In this document: piece after piece, positions 34,502 to 48,800 of the stretch | Layout of the letters: each line of letters begins with the position of its first letter | Numbering within the stretch: the first letter of the stretch is position 1 | Assembly (NCBI GenBank): GCA_013397695.1 | Contig: VYZI01000526.1 | Coordinates: 249,143-313,142 of the forward strand | Length of the DNA stretch: 64,000 nt | Reading direction: 5' to 3' | Source: Centropus unirufus | Lineage: Eukaryota; Chordata; Aves; Cuculiformes; Centropidae | Notes under the pieces: generated by a model | Seen by the model: the letters and a program-made list of their open reading frames with translations, nothing else | What the model was told of the DNA's origin: nothing | Database searches by the model: none | Program-made: the position numbers and the translations under genes

Positions 34502-37500
34502 GTGTTGGCTGAGGGCAGGGAGGGAAGGTCCATCCCACCTGGCCCTTGTTCTGTCCTCTCACAGTAAGCAAGGCAGAGGAGGTGTCTGCCTCTGCTTTTG
34601 GGTTTCTGGGCCTCTCCTTTAGAAGCTGCAAGGTCACTTGTAGCTGCTGTTTCCTACAGAAGAAGCATTACAGAAAAAGCCCTCTTTCCTCCTCAAAATG
34701 CCATGGGAACTTTGAACGGAGGCCAAACTTGGCTCCCTGCACTGGGGTGGGGGTGGGGTGCTGATCCAGCCTGAATTTCTAATGGGAAATGATTGGTCCC
34801 AGATGGATACCGACTGGGGAGCAGGGGACTATTTTATAGTTACAGGTCTTTGGATCAGTACTGGCCTCCACTGGCTGTTAGATGTCACTGAATAAGTACT
34901 GGGCTGGACTGTTTGGAGATAAGCACTTTAACATGTGAAAATCAGCCTGGGCTGAGAGATGTTTGGATCCCTTCACTCCAGGCTTGTGTGTGTGCCAAGC
35001 ACAGAGTGCAAAGAAAGGCTTGGAGCAGCCACTCATCACCCGCAGGCACCGCTTTGAGCCAGCTCTTAGCTCAGCCTGATGAGTCCTTAAGTTGTTGGGA
35101 TTTCATTTTAGCTGACAGTTTAACTTGACAGCATTCAGAGTCCAGAAACCTCAGCAGCGTAGGCCTTGGCTCCCAGGGACAGAGATAGCTAGGACACACT
35201 GCCTTTGCTCTGGAAACCTGGTGCTCTTGGTTCCCGGTCCTATTCAGTTTGCCATTTGATTTGGTTTTCTGCATAAGAATTAAACATCAATGGTTGTCGT
35301 CTCTCCAGTTTTGCCCACTGTAAAAAAAAGTGCTTTTAGCCCTGCTGATGTAGTTGATACTGGAAGGAAGTCGTGGTTTGACATGCTGGTGTCTAATGGG
35401 AAGAAAGATAATCCAGCTTCTTGTCATTCACTTGCTTTTGTGTCTTGAGGTTAATGTCCCACTGAGAAATTTGCTTAGCTCCTGTACAAATCCTGCTTAA
35501 TATGGATCCTCCTACCAGGGAAATCTGCTGGCAGAACACCAGCCTGGGCAGGAATTGCACTCCTCACTCTGTAATCCCTGTTGTTATGGCAGTAGAAAGC
35601 AGATGCTGGTAAAGATGCAATAAACAGGATAAAAGAGGTTAAAGCTTCCACATTTCTAAGACTGAGTGAGATGCAGTAACTTCAAACCTGAATAAACCCA
35701 GTACGTTCCAGTAGCCCCAGGGATGCTTCTCTTGGTGTTGATGCCAGCTCAGGGAGCAAGGACACTGGTAGGATGTGGGTCTTAGCCCGCCCAGACCTCC
35801 CAGAGAATCTACTCCACCAAATGCAGCAAATCCTTGCAAACACCAGCCTCCTCCCAGGGCCTGGCATCCATCTAACTCCTGTTAAATGAGTCTGGGAAAA
35901 AGCTGCATCCTTGGCTCTAGGAAGATAACCCAGCTGTTGTTTTTCCTCATTTTCCCTCCTTCCTTTCCAGGCTTGACCTTCCCAGGAAAAGGTGCCTGCT
36001 TTGGACGCAGCAAGCTGAGTGATCTCAGTGAGCAAAGAACCTTTTCCATGGGGCAGGATGAGCATCCATCATCCCGACCCAAGTCCTCACAGCTTGGAAG
36101 CTGTTGCTGACCGTCCATACTCCCAGAGGGATGTCACACAGACTTGGGAGTCTCCTCTAAGACAGTCCACACAAGCCTGGGTCTATCTCCACAAGCTGTG
36201 GTGTGAGGCCCAGTGACTAAAAGCCCTACCACATGGGAAAAGGATGAGGTCTTAATTTAAAATAGGGAAGGAATTAAGTCTGCAGAAGCAGGTCCTGCTG
36301 GGGGCAGGTCTGGGTCCCGGCTCAGCAGCCGGGAGATGGCGCATGTGATTTATTTATTTTCTGTGGCTGGGAGGGTTGCTGCCTCCCGCTCTCCATGCAA
36401 AGAGAGCGGGTTTAGGAGCAAAGCTTTCAAATTTGTGCGGTTCACTCAGGATTTTCAGGGTATGAGGCTCTCAAAAACCTTGCAGGCAGATTCTTTCCTT
36501 CTGGCAGAGTCACTCCAGCCTCTGCCTCCAGGAAGCTGTTGGACCAAGGAGGTGATGGGACTAGTCACCTCATTTTTTGATAGAAAAAGCCTGGTTTTCT
36601 TTTAAAAAACATTTCCACCTTTCCAGGCAGGCACAAAATAGTTCAGTGGGCTTTCAGTCAGTGGAAACATCTCTTAACATCTGCCAGGGACGAGAAAGGT
36701 CCCCTCTTCCCTCTTAGCCAAGGTTCAACCTGCAACTGCATTGCCGTGGGCAGTCTTTTAGCAGCAGCAGAGAGGTACAAAAGGGGATAGATTCCCCTCT
36801 GCCTCCCCACCTTTGCTCTTTCATGCTGCCTTGGGCCAGTCAGAGGGAATCCTTTGCCAGCTCTTGCCTGGCATTGCAGGAGTAAGCGCACAGGGATAAT
36901 TTAACTTGTCCCCAAGTGAGGCCACAAGTGAGGAAGCCTCTCACAAGCTGCCACAGTCAGCAGACATTTCTGCAGAGCTACCTCTTCTCCCCTGCCCTGC
37001 TGAAATATCCTGGCTCTGCCAAACCCGCTGTTTGGCCTGAACTTATTTTTCCATAGTGTCTTGTGAGGACTAAAGAATCTGGATCTGTAATAGTCTTGGC
37101 TTTGCTGGCTTGGAATCGGCTTCTGGGGAGGCTTTGCTGTCGCACCGCAGCTGGGCTCACTGGTATTTTCCAGGGAAGTCACCCAGCAGCTGACAGAGCA
37201 GCTGGCCCTGCTCTGAAGGGCTGCAACTAAACCAGCCCTGTGTACACCAAGGCTGAACTCTGGCCATTTAGAAGGTGGGTGCTAAGAAATTGAAGACTTA
37301 AATATTTTTTATGCCTTTTTGGTAGAAGAAACTAGAGCATTTCTTTTGGGTCAGCTCAGTGGCCCTCTCAGTCCAACTGACAAGCCAGCATTTAATTCTC
37401 ATTTCCCCCCTTAACTGCTTCTCCATAGCACAGATCCCAGGGACTATGGGCAGTTACTTCAATTAATATGAGTAGCAGACAAATGACCTGGAAATGCCAT

Positions 37501-40111
37501 AGCAGGTTAAATTCAACACAGGGCACGCACCTGCAGAGCAAGCACAAGCGCTGTGACCTGAGCCAGCGGACAGGTTCTCACTGCGAGGGATTGGATGTTT
37601 GTTACAGACACACCCAGCCCCAGACTCCAGTTTTAGGGAAACCCTTCACGCGATATTGCATCTGCCTCTTGCCTAGGTTCAACTGTAAGCTTTTTATGGC
37701 CAGGAAGGGTTATTTTTGGACTCTGCCCCAATGCTGGCTATCAGCAGGTTGTGCTGAATTCAGCCTATTTCCCCTCTGCTGCCTGCTTTGCTCCTTTCTG
37801 CTCTCTCTTACCTCTTGCCTTCCTCAGTATTTTCCTCTCCACCCAATCTCCCTTTGCAGTAAGTGCAAAGGACTTCTAGGTCAGAGAAAGTCCTGTTCAT
37901 CTCTGCGTGGCATCTATGACACTTCTGGCCATAAGGTGGCTCAGTCCCCTGCTTAGACATCCTTGTCCCTTAGGGTAGCCAGCACAGTGCACCTGGGCTG
38001 CTGCAAGGAAGGAAGTTCAAATATTAAACATGGCAATGGATTTCCCTGCTTATCTAAGCTTGAATCATTGCCTGAACCCACCCTGCTTTGCTTTCGAGAC
38101 TCCCCTGCTTGCTGGGTGCAAGCAGGAGCAGTTGCTCAGCCTGCCACCCTGTCCCTTGGGACACCCAAGGAGCAGAGCCCTGCACCTCAGCCACCTCAGC
38201 AGCCACAGCAGGCAGCCCCCGAGGGCAGGGCCTGGGATGCTGAGGTCCCCAGGGGCAGCAGCCCCAGCACTCACGTCCCCAGGTGCTGTTGCCTGTGGTC
38301 CCATGCCAGTCCGTTACCAGCGTCAGTTGGACCCAACAGCTGCAGCTTCTGGTTGGTGATGACTGCCTCGTCCCACAGCCCGGCCAGAAACACGCTCTCG
38401 CGCTTTCTTGGTGTCACACCAGAGGATCAAACACTCTCTTTTGGCCCCCAAACTTCTGGAGTGATAAACCCACGAAGCCAAGCTAAGCCTTGCTCTGTTT
38501 CTGGGGTGAGATGTCACAGTTCTGCCAGGGAACAGAGATGTGACCTCCTCTTCTGCTCATGCACCGCATCCCACTTCTCTCCCCTCCACTGTCAACCTGC
38601 AGGGACCAAGGGATGAAGTTGTACGGTTGCCTTCAAGCCCTCCATGTCATGCAGTGCCCCTTGCCCTTTCATTCCAGGGTACAGTGACTATTATTAGACC
38701 TCTCCTGCTGGGGCCGGATCCATAACAACAGCAAAACATACTCAACAGCCTTGTTGGGCTTTTAAAATATTTACAGTGTAAGATGGTTTGCTGCAGAGGG
38801 GGGCCTGGTAGAGCACAGAAATGGAAGCACCAGGGTTTCTGTGCTCCCTGTGGGTCTGCTGTGAGGTTTGCTGCTGGGAGAGTCGCATCCAGTGAGGAGA
38901 AAAAAAATCCCTTCAGGCTGAAGCCAGCACTTGAGGTCAGGGGGTTTCCACCAACTGTCTGACAACTTCCAGCTGGAATTTCAGCAAATTTTCCACTGTC
39001 CCTTGTCTGGGAACATGTATGAGGGGTTGCACATCAAAGAAGGAGGGCTTCGTAATGGTGTTACTGGAGTTAGTATTTTTAGACCTGTGCTCGTGGCCAG
39101 AAACCAAGCTGAAGCTGCAGATGTCCTGCTGGGTGCCCACTCTTGTAGCAGCTACATATCCAACAAGCATTGATAAGCCTGGTGATAGGGTCTGAGCCAA
39201 GCACAGAGCTCTCCTGCTTCTCTCTTGGGTCGGTGCTCTCCAAGATGTCGTGGGTCATACTGGCCAAAACTGATGCACTCTAAACAGCTGAGCCCTGAGT
39301 TCCCTGACTGGATGAGAAAACAGGCAGGACCAGGGCAGCAGCCTGACCTCCTACCAGGGCACAATCTCATGGACTGAGCTGCTTCTTTCCAGGCAAGAAT
39401 AGCACAGAAAAGGCTCATATCTTGGCACTGAGGAGATGTCAAGGTTCTGCGTGGCACATTGGTATTTTTGGAAGGCTTTTGCTGTGGGATTCCTCATATG
39501 AATTCTGCACTCTCTGGCTCTTGTGCTAAATACAATTAATTCAGCCAGTACAGACATAACAGCTTTTCCAGTGGTTTTGTGGGAACAGAGCTTCTAGGGT
39601 TCTCCAGGACTTAGTGGAAACGCTACTTCATATAAACAGATGCCTTATTCTGCTTTGCCCTTGTTTTAACACACAGATCACTTAATGCCCATAGAACTGA
39701 TGACTAATTGTTTAGCCCCAGGTTTAAAATTAGGCTGATTGACTTCCCTAGGACTTGGCAAACCTTGCATTGAGTTTCTCCCTCTACAAAACTCCCCCAA
39801 ATCCTTCTCCCTCTGGGAGCTCAGGGTGCCCCACTGCAGTCTCTCTGCTGTCCCAAGGCACCTCCTGCTGCCCCATATCCTCTCAGCCACTGCCTGGCTC
39901 CGAGCTGATGGAAGAGATGCTCCAGGCAGATTTCAGAATCACAGCCAACCCTCGGAATCAAGGTAGGCTAAGTCCTTATGTGCACTGCTGTGGTCCCTGG
40001 GGGAGAGAGGAAGGTTTGCAGAGGAGTGGAGGAGGTGGGAGGGGATTGCTCAGCCCTGCCAGCACCTCCTTAGAGTCAGGACACGTGCGTGATGCGGGAG
40101 GGAGCCACCTG

Positions 40112-40132
40112 TCCATCCATCCATCCATCCAT
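40112..40132. repeat. Short (TCCA)n microsatellite
   Basis: Five uninterrupted TCCA copies. Confidence 0.9.
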
Positions 40133-42483
40133 GCACCAGGAGGGAGGAGGGCAGCTCAGTGCCCAGCTCTGGTCACGCAGCACTGCCAGCCTACATCCCC
40201 CCGCCAGGAGCGCGTGGCACCTCTCTAAAAGTCCCCACGGGGCACGGGTGCAGAGTGTCTGCTCCAAAAATCTTCCGCCACAGGAGGAATGACAGTTTGC
40301 CTTGGCAACCAGGGTTTGATGGAGCAATCTCTTCCTCCCTCCCCTTAGCACCAAGCCTCAGCTGCAGCTTAAGCCTCTTCTGCAGCTTCTCACTAAGTTG
40401 ATTAATGGAAATAATTGGTCTCTTCGTGTATCTGGAGACAGCTGCCATGACAGCAGCTGTATTTTTGTTTTGTTCCCAGGTCAAGCTTGTTTTTCACATC
40501 CCACAGCTTTGAGGTGCTAATAAAGCAAGGAACCCTCCTGCCGCCCCCGCCTCTGAAAGATGCACATCCCTCTGAGGGATGGGATGGCATGGCAGGCTGG
40601 CACCTTTCTCCCCACTGTTTTTTATCCCCTCAAACTCAGTGCTGGGTTCACCCAGCATGGCCTCAAGCACCCCTCACCTTGCGAGCCAGCCCCCCTGTAG
40701 AGACCCTTTCGGAGCTGTAGGAGTATGAGGGTACGAGTCCATTCCCCGTTAGTTTTTTTTCTCCCAACTTCTCATTTAGCTGCATTTATGTGTCAACATA
40801 TTTTTATGTGAACAAAACCAGTGACTGTGTGGAAGATCTGCTAATGCCTGGGCCTGCAAAGTGGATGAGCCACAGATCAGTCACCTTAAAGCCCCAAATG
40901 CAAATGCCACACAGTCGCTGTTGCAGGCACATTCCAGGTACGCCACACGTTGTCCCTGCTTGTGATGTACAGACCTCATGGGCTGTGGGGTGGATTCCTT
41001 TACAGTGGGGATCCCCTTCAGACTTGGGTTCCATGTCTTCCCCCAAATCATTCAGCCAGAAAAGTCCCTGCTGGATTTCACCTCAAAGGCTAGAAACTCC
41101 CCAGTGGTCCCACAGCTTTTTTGATCACACCAATATGCTGTCCTCTGAGTGAGCATCACCTGCTCAAACCCCACTTGAATTCCTTGCCCAGGGATGCTCA
41201 CCCCCAGCACAACCTCCCCAACACCTTACAGGTTTCCCTGGGCAAAGACAAGTCAAATAAGTGCAGAGGGGCTGCAGCTGGGGCTATTTTCGAGCTACAT
41301 ATAAAAGGAAAGTGAAGCCACACCAGGTTTTGATGGGACAGCTCTGTTTCTGAAAAGAGGTGGAACTTTCTACAGGGGCAGAGGTAAGCAAGGATGGGTC
41401 TTTGTGTTTGTGTCTTACAGGAAAAAGAACAACTTTGTCCACCTTTGCTCTGTGTTTTGAGTTGCTGAGCTCCACTGCTATATGAAAACACTGTTTGCAA
41501 GGCTAGAAAGAAGATCTTAGTTTGGAAGGGGTGTTGTGCAGGCTGCAATTAAGTGATTTTGGCTGCTGTTAGTTGAGGATGGCTCAGCTTAGCACAGGGT
41601 GCCTGAAGCTGAGAGCCACCTGCCTTGGCTTTTCCTCATTCCAATCCCACAAGAACTCACATGCAGCATCCAAAGAGTCCTTCTGACTCTGTAGTGTAAG
41701 AGGCTGAGCAAGAAGCTGTGAAACCTGAGGTGCAAGAGCCCTGGCAGCTCCCAGTGGTGCCTAAAAATAAACAGGGCTACTCTTAAGAGTGTCACTATGG
41801 AATGAGGCTGGTTAGCAAAGCCAGGATTAGCTCTGCTCCCTGAGCACAAGAAAGACACCAGCAGGACTCCCAGCCCTGAGCAGGGGTAGGGCTTGCCTGG
41901 GAAGATCAGGGAGGAGCTGTGAGGACTAGGTGGCTGGGGTGGTGCCATTGGTGCTTTACATGTAATAGAAAAGTGCATGAGTTAAAACAGGCTGGCAGTG
42001 AGAGATGGCTGAGCTAAACCCTTTGGGGCAGCTCCACTGCTTCCGTTTCCTACTGAAATCAGTAGTCCCTTTGGCTGTGCCAACTTGCTGGAACCCCTAC
42101 CTGGGCAGAAAAAGCTCTGCTGGTCTGTCCACCTCTTTCTCTAAGTATTTCTGTGATGGTTGGAGATTTTACTTTTTTTGTACAGCTGTGTCAGGTGATA
42201 GCAACTTCTGATCCTTTCTGCAGGCAGGGTACATCCGTCTGTATTAAGTCACCAGGAATATGACATGAGATGAGTTGCAGTGGTGCTTGAGACATGCCTG
42301 TAACATTACACAGGGGGTGCTCAGCAATCACTCAAAGTTGGAGTCTCCAAAAATAGAAATCTTCTAATGAAATTCTTTGCCAACTATCTTATGGCCCACT
42401 GAAATGGAGCCTAGATGCATGTTCTAGGATGGACCTGGAGTATCTCTGGCATACTTGGGAAAGATGCTGATTACAAGACTCCG

Positions 42484-42640
42484 AGACCTGAGGGAAGTAG
42501 TAGAGTCTCCATCCCTGGAGGTGTTCAGAAACTGTGTAGACGTGGCACCTTGGAACATGGTTTAGTAGGCATGGTGTAGTAGTGTTGGTGGTTGTAATTG
42601 ATGATCTTAAGAGCCTTTTCTAACCTTGATAATTCTATGG
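42484..42640 (+). mobile_element. CR1 LINE fragment, 3' end
   Basis: The stretch contains phrases typical of the avian CR1 3' end, in order: GTCTCCATCCCTGGAGGTGT, TGTAGACGTGGCACCTTGG, ACATGGTTTAGTAGGCATGG, TGATGATCTTAAGAGCCTTT, and a terminal ATTCTATGGGATGATCT that resembles the short tandem repeat ending CR1 elements. It is 5'-truncated like nearly all copies and lies on the plus strand. It is non-coding and diverged. Confidence 0.9.
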
Positions 42641-45600
42641 GATGATCTGTGTGCAGGAGCCATGGGAGTGAAACCATGGAAAGGACTGTCTGGAGTGGCA
42701 GATCTCCCTTTTATGCCAGCACAACAAAACGTTAAGCTTTGGGGGTTCCTTGGACCTTGCTGGGGTGACTCTACATGCAGAGCAAACCTCACTCACATGG
42801 TTATGTATGGGCAAACAATACTCCCATACAAAGTGTGTGGGCAGCCTGGGAGCAGGATTTGCACACGACCCTTACCGGCAGGGGAGATGCCATGCAGCGT
42901 GGCTTGCACCAGGGGCTGCCCTTGGAGTCAGTCCTTGAGGGTAGCTTGGTGCAAGTACGTGGGTGTGAACCATGGAAAATACAGCAGGAAAGTAGTTATG
43001 GCAGAAGTGTTGATACTTTTTCCTTCTTAACAGCTTTCTAGCATCTCATAATTCAGAATGCAGAGGGGGATCAAATGACTCTACAAAACAGGAAGGAAAA
43101 TCCCCTTTCCTGTTTATGTAATACCTCCCTGTGAATAAAAACTGTATCAGCCCATAGTGAATCCCTACCTGATTTAGTTGACTTTCCTTCTTGACATGAC
43201 TTCAAACAAGCTTCATACGCAGCAGGGCAGCAGCGTCTGGAAACGGAAAAGAAAATAAACATAAGAAAGCGTTATCCATGCTTCTGTTGGGAAGCATAAA
43301 GTGCAGCTGTCTTTTCCACCATCTCCAACTAAGGAGAGCAAAGGGGATGCATGGTCTGGCAGGTCTCTTGGCGAGGATGGAGACACCTGGCAAAGGGCTG
43401 CAGGATGATAGTGTTCACATGGCTCCTTTGCAGGAGGGTTTGTGCTGATGGAGATCTGGCCTGTTGTGTCTAAGAGCAAGGGAAGTCCTGTCATGGGCCT
43501 GGCTTCACAGAGAAGTTCTCTTTGGTTTTACTTCTCCTTTTGCTGACCTCCTGTGGGTGTGCTGGGGAGAACTAAAGCAACTGGTTTCTCCTGACCTGCA
43601 CTGTGGGGGAACCCAGTAGCTGCCTTGAGAGTATAAATGAACATTGGTTTGCAGCTCCACTACCTTTTAAAGAAGTGAAACTTCCACACCACCTTCTCTG
43701 AGGGAAAAGGGGAATTTTGATCTGGTACTTTTAGTTGCCTTGCTTGGTCTGTCCCCTGCTCCTTGCCTTTCTTTGCTATTCGTGCACAGCTGTGCCTTAT
43801 CCCGCTGTCCCCAAGCCCCACTCAAAGACATTTCCTCTGTGGCCTTAACATCTGTGGGTGCATTGCAATCTCCTGACCTGTAGAGCCTGGCCAACAAGAC
43901 ACTTGCTTATTTTAGCAGCTGTTTCAGTGTTCAGACTTTTTTGGAACAGTGTGGACTGTTTTTGTCACTTTGTCCCACGGACAAATATTAGCAGAGCAGA
44001 AAGCAAGAGATGAACCATTTAACCATATAACCAGTAGCTTATCCAGTAATTCATCTGTCTGGCCCATCTGGGTTGAGTACCACTTTGACTAGAATTATTC
44101 CCCATCGTTTTCCAAGCTGGGATAGATCTACAGCTTTTCTATTTGTTTTTTTGACCCACTTTTTAAAGCTCCTTCATTGTTGGAACCAACTGCTTAATGG
44201 TTCTGGCCCTGCATCAAGGACAGGGTACTTGCTGCTTCTGTGTGTCTGTTTGCCCATCTGTTAAATGGAGCTATTAATACATGCTCCCCTCACTAGATGC
44301 TTCAAATATTTGTAAAGCACTTGCAGATCTGCAGATGACAGGCTTACAGAAGTGGAAAATACTAATTATGATCATGACAGTAGCCAAACAAAGACCACAG
44401 AGATTTAACAATACACTTTGTAAGTGTTTACTCCATGCACAGTGAAGTGTATATTGGAACGGAAAAGAAACAGTATTCCCACCACTCTGGGAATATGCAT
44501 CACCTTTTTAGGGCATCAAGCAGGCAAACAAAGGCAGGAAGGAAGAAAGCCAGCTTTGGAAATCCACAAGTCTTTATTTTCCTCCTTTGCCTTCCTGCCT
44601 CACTCTGGCTCCTGTGTGACACAGTCCAAACAGTTTAACCTCCAAGCACTTCAGATGTGTTGCAAGATATCCCAAAATACATGGCCCTCTGCCAAGAGAG
44701 GCTTAAAGCAGATCGGGGCAATGATGCTCTGAACTAGAATCTGTTACTGAGCAGCCCTGTTCCTGATGGGATGTGGGGGATAAACCATTCTATCTAAAAA
44801 AAAAAGCTGATTTTGAAGTCAAACCCTTCAGAACCTTGTATTACCTTCCCAGCCCTGGCTCTGGCTAGGTGTTCCTTCCCACACTCTGAGCCTGGGGATC
44901 TGGAGCCTGAAAATCTGAAGCTGGGCCCCTTACTCCATCTCCAAAGGCTCATCCCTGTGCTGGGTGATGCAGCCTGTTGCTCCTAGGGCAAGAGGCAGAG
45001 CCCCTCTGTCCAAAGGCCAGGCAGTAACCCACACAGGGCATTTAGGGATTTAAGGGTGGTGGGTTGGATTAGTCGATACACTGTGACTAAGGATGGGTTA
45101 GAGTAATTTTTTAAATCTTTCCATTTCCTAATCTAGTCCTGTAGCCCATCAAGATACCAGGGATTATTTTGGGCCCTGCGTGGAAGTGTTCATTGGATAG
45201 CTAAACATTCATAGCGCACTGGGAATTAGTTATACGGGCACCAGCATGATGCTTACATTTCGGGTTCAGATTCCCTACATATTTACCAGCTGTTACCCAA
45301 AACGTACAAACACACAAACCAGACTCAATGCTGTCCCCACTGCTCCAAAATTAATAAACGCTCCAAAATAACCCAGAATGCTTGTTGGCAGAATTCAACA
45401 TTATTGTACACAGCAGCTGTTCCTGTGTCTCTTTCGATCCAGAGAGGAAATCCTTTCTGGTTTCAAGCAAGTTGATGGCAGCAGAGAGAAGGTCGTTCTT
45501 GTCTCTTGGCTGGTGGGTAAACAATAGGCTGTATGCATCGCTGATCAGAACAGGAGCCCAGTCCTCCCAGGGCAGGCTGAGATGCTCTCATTTGGTACCC

Positions 45601-48249
45601 TGTCCCCAGCAGCAACTGGCATCCTGGGCCTCAGAAGGGCAAGAAAACTTATAATTGCAGTGGAATGATTTTCACCAGTTACTAATTACTGTGAACCAGG
45701 AGGTCTTATAATCATTAAAACGCAATACCTGCTCTATCATACCCAGGACTTTTTTGTTACCAAAATAACTACCTGATATGTATTAAAATGCCTTCTGAAC
45801 TCTTTGTCCCAGTAATAGCTCGTGGCAATGAGCACCACAGACTAATTACACTTTGTGGAAACAGTACTTCAGTGAAGTTGATGACGCTCCGATGAGGATA
45901 TGTTTGGCTTATTACATCGATGCCAATATCAACAAATATTGTCATGTTGGCTCTTGCCAGGGAGTTCCCAGGGCAGCAGCTCGCTATCAGCAATGTGCCT
46001 GCCTGGAAACCAGCGTGGAGGAGCTGCGCAAAGAGATCCAAGCCTCTCTGGGGCTGCACTGGGAAGGAAGAATTTGGGAACCCAGCATGCAGACAAGAAA
46101 GGGGTAGTGTAAAGTGCACATCCCTATAGGCTCCAAGAGAGCAAGAGTTTTGAAACAGGAGCACAAGTGGTTCATAGTCCAACTGCTACTCTTCCTGCTT
46201 GTGCTACAGATGCCAGCTGAGTCCGGGAGTGACATCTCTGCTTTTCTAACTGCTGCTGTGAGGAGCTGGGGACAAAGTCCATGAAACAGCCAACCCTTCC
46301 CTTCTCACTGGGTGGTGCTGGGAAGCCCTGGGAGCAACTCCCCTTACGACTTGGCTTGTTCTAGTCACGGGCTAGAGATAACTAGAAGCATGGGTTTTCT
46401 TTTCTCCCATCCTCTCTCAAATGGGTTCTGTGATGGAAGATTTGTTTTATGGATCAATCCTTATGTACAGCACTGACACTAAAGAAACCCTTAAAAGCGT
46501 GGTGAAACAATTGGAATGTGAAAAGGAGAGATGAGAACAGGGTGGTGCAGAGAGGAAACAAAAAGTTGGCACCAAGCTTCTCCTGTTCCTCAGGACTTGT
46601 AGATTCATCCCTGATTCTACCAAAGAACTGTATGAGCCCAGGAATATCGTCTGCTTTGTGTGTAGCCCATGTAAAATAGGAATAATGCTGGTGTTTGGCT
46701 GCCCAGACAGGCTGGAGGGATTAATGCACAGCAGCATGATGCAGGAACTGGCTCCGAACTGTGGGCGATCAGGATATGTTAGCAACTTGGCAAACATTTT
46801 CATAGGTATTTTGCGGGGCAGGGTTGCGTGGCTGTGGGTATTCTTCTGAGTGGACTCAAAAGTAGACAAATCTTTCTTTGGAGTAAGAGGATAAAGGGAA
46901 AGCGCCAAGCTCCACCTTCTAGCTCACTATGTACCTGTACACCTCATGTGAATTGTCCTCTGAGTACAGAAATACCAGGTGGTTGGGAGATGCTTGGCTA
47001 TGAATGTTACTGGGTTTTCCTCTCTTCGTGTCCAAGCTACCTGTACTGGAAGCCTATGTATGATATATAAAGGTCTCTAGGTCTTCAAGGCAGCTGAGTT
47101 TGTACTCTCTGGAAGGTATCCCTGAAAATGATGGCAGAGTGGACTCGCATCCACGTGGTGCTTGGTCTTAAGAACTTTACACTCTGCTCTGTGTTAGAGG
47201 TATGTTAAGCTCTATTGGTGCACTCATTAATGGCTGTTTAACCTACATCTGTACTATGAATGAATTCAGGAGTTAAGCATCTCTTTGGGAATCCTTCTTT
47301 CCCAAATACCATCCCTCACAAGGCCCGAAATGTGACAGTTCCTTAGGCAGGAGGCCATGCATCAGCATGGTTGTGTTTTCTATCCAAGAGTCTCAGAAGC
47401 GAATGTGAGCCCCACGGCTGCCCAAGCTGGGCACGCTGACCTCACAGTGAGCAAACAGCCCAGAGCCTGAGGGGCTGCACCATCCCATGGTCTCTGACCC
47501 CTGGCCAAGCCACGTCCCCTCCCCAAGTCTCCTCTCATACTTGCACTGTGGCTGCCTCTTGCTCATCTGATCCCACTACATCTTCCTAGGTTGAGCCACC
47601 AGCCCAGCCATCCAGGACATTGCTTCTGGGTTCACAGCATGTGGGCTTCTTCTTCTCTGAACCAATTTACCCCTTCCAAGCAAAGGGAAATGTTACCCAA
47701 ACGCCCCTTTAGGGACAAGGTACTACATGTGTGTGTGAGTTCACCACCACAGTGCCCTACCAGCTGCTTAGGAGAATCCAGAGAGAGGAGAGAAAGACAC
47801 ACAGCTCTGAGGTGAAGGAATTTCCAAAGCTGCCCGAGAATACCACCATGCAGCAGTTCTTTTTTTATCCCAAGACTTTGCTTCTTAAAAAATTTGCTTG
47901 GAAAGCTGGATGCCAGGGAGCCTCTGAGCCCGCTTCTGCCCTGACTCCCTGCAAAACCCTCGCCCACGGTTTGAGGTGGGGGGAGCCCCTGCAGCTCCTG
48001 CCAACTCCAAGGACAAATTCCCACCACAACCCCCAACCAGATGGCACGCTGAGAGTGCCCATCCCACAGGCTGGCATCTGTTTCCGTGCGAGCACAGAGC
48101 CACCCTGATGCCGCAGGGGATTCCCTCCCGTGCGCTGCTCAGAATAAGTGGCTGCACGTCAGGAATGAGGCCAGAAATCTCCATGGAGGTCACTGAGCCA
48201 CAGTCCTTTGTGGTTTCCAGCTGCCAAGCCTGCTCTCCTTGCCACCGCT

Positions 48250-48800
48250 TCCCAGTAAGTGCAGAACTGCAGCATTGTCCGAGAGGAGCAGCGCTCACCC
48301 CCCGGCCACCAGCCCACGCCTCCCTCACAGCAGAAAAACTGGGATGCAGCTTAGTTTTTCAGCCCGTGGTTTACGGGTAGCAGAAATCCTGCTGCCCCCA
48401 GTCGCTTCGGCAGGAGTTGACCGTGTCTCTAAACAAATCTCCGCTCTGTAGCGTGGCTCCTGGCCACCAGCCGCCCGAGCCCCTCGCCCGCCCGGCGAGC
48501 ACAGCACAACTTACGGCCACCCCGGCTCCTCCAATTCCCAGCGGCGCCGTCCCGCTGCCGGGAGGAAAGCAGGGCTCGATTCCCCGCTCCTGGAGTCCCT
48601 GCCCGCTGCGGGGAAGTGGCAGCCAGCTTCAGACTTGCCGTTTCCTTCTGCTGGGAGCTGCTAAATGAAGTTGCACTTCTGGGGCTCGAGGGGCGTGTTC
48701 TTCTTTCTTCCCCCGCCAGTCCCTGCCTGCTGTAATCCAACGCTCATCCCGATGATGTCAAGCAGCCACCGCTCGGCTCCTACCTTACAGTAGGCAGGAG
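48250..48800 (-). promoter_or_regulatory. PKIG: CpG island, candidate PKIG promoter
   Basis: CpG and GC content rise sharply here compared with 10 kb on either side, especially at 48440-48620 (CGCCCGCCCGGCGAGC, GCGGCGCCGTCCCGCTGCCG). This is the only clear CpG island upstream of the PKIG start-codon exon. It contains a consensus minus-strand splice donor, so a promoter firing toward PKIG is likely. The transcription start cannot be fixed by eye. Confidence 0.5.
48515..48720 (-). other. PKIG: Candidate non-coding first exon of PKIG
   Basis: The minus strand reads GGGGTGGCC followed by GTAAGTTGTG, a near-perfect donor at 48514-48509, inside the CpG island. An exon ending at 48515 could splice to the acceptor at 34258. 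The 5' edge given is a guess from the width of the island. Confidence 0.4.

Larger units (their letters stand above)
34259..48250 (-). other. Probable PKIG 5' intron(s) or intergenic DNA
   Basis: About 14 kb with no coding exon that I can recognise on either strand. PKIG in mammals has widely spaced non-coding 5' exons, and the spliced start exon here demands one upstream, so much of this is probably intron. It holds a 17-bp tandem repeat (34445), a (TCCA)n run (40112) and a CR1 3' end (42484). Confidence 0.55.
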
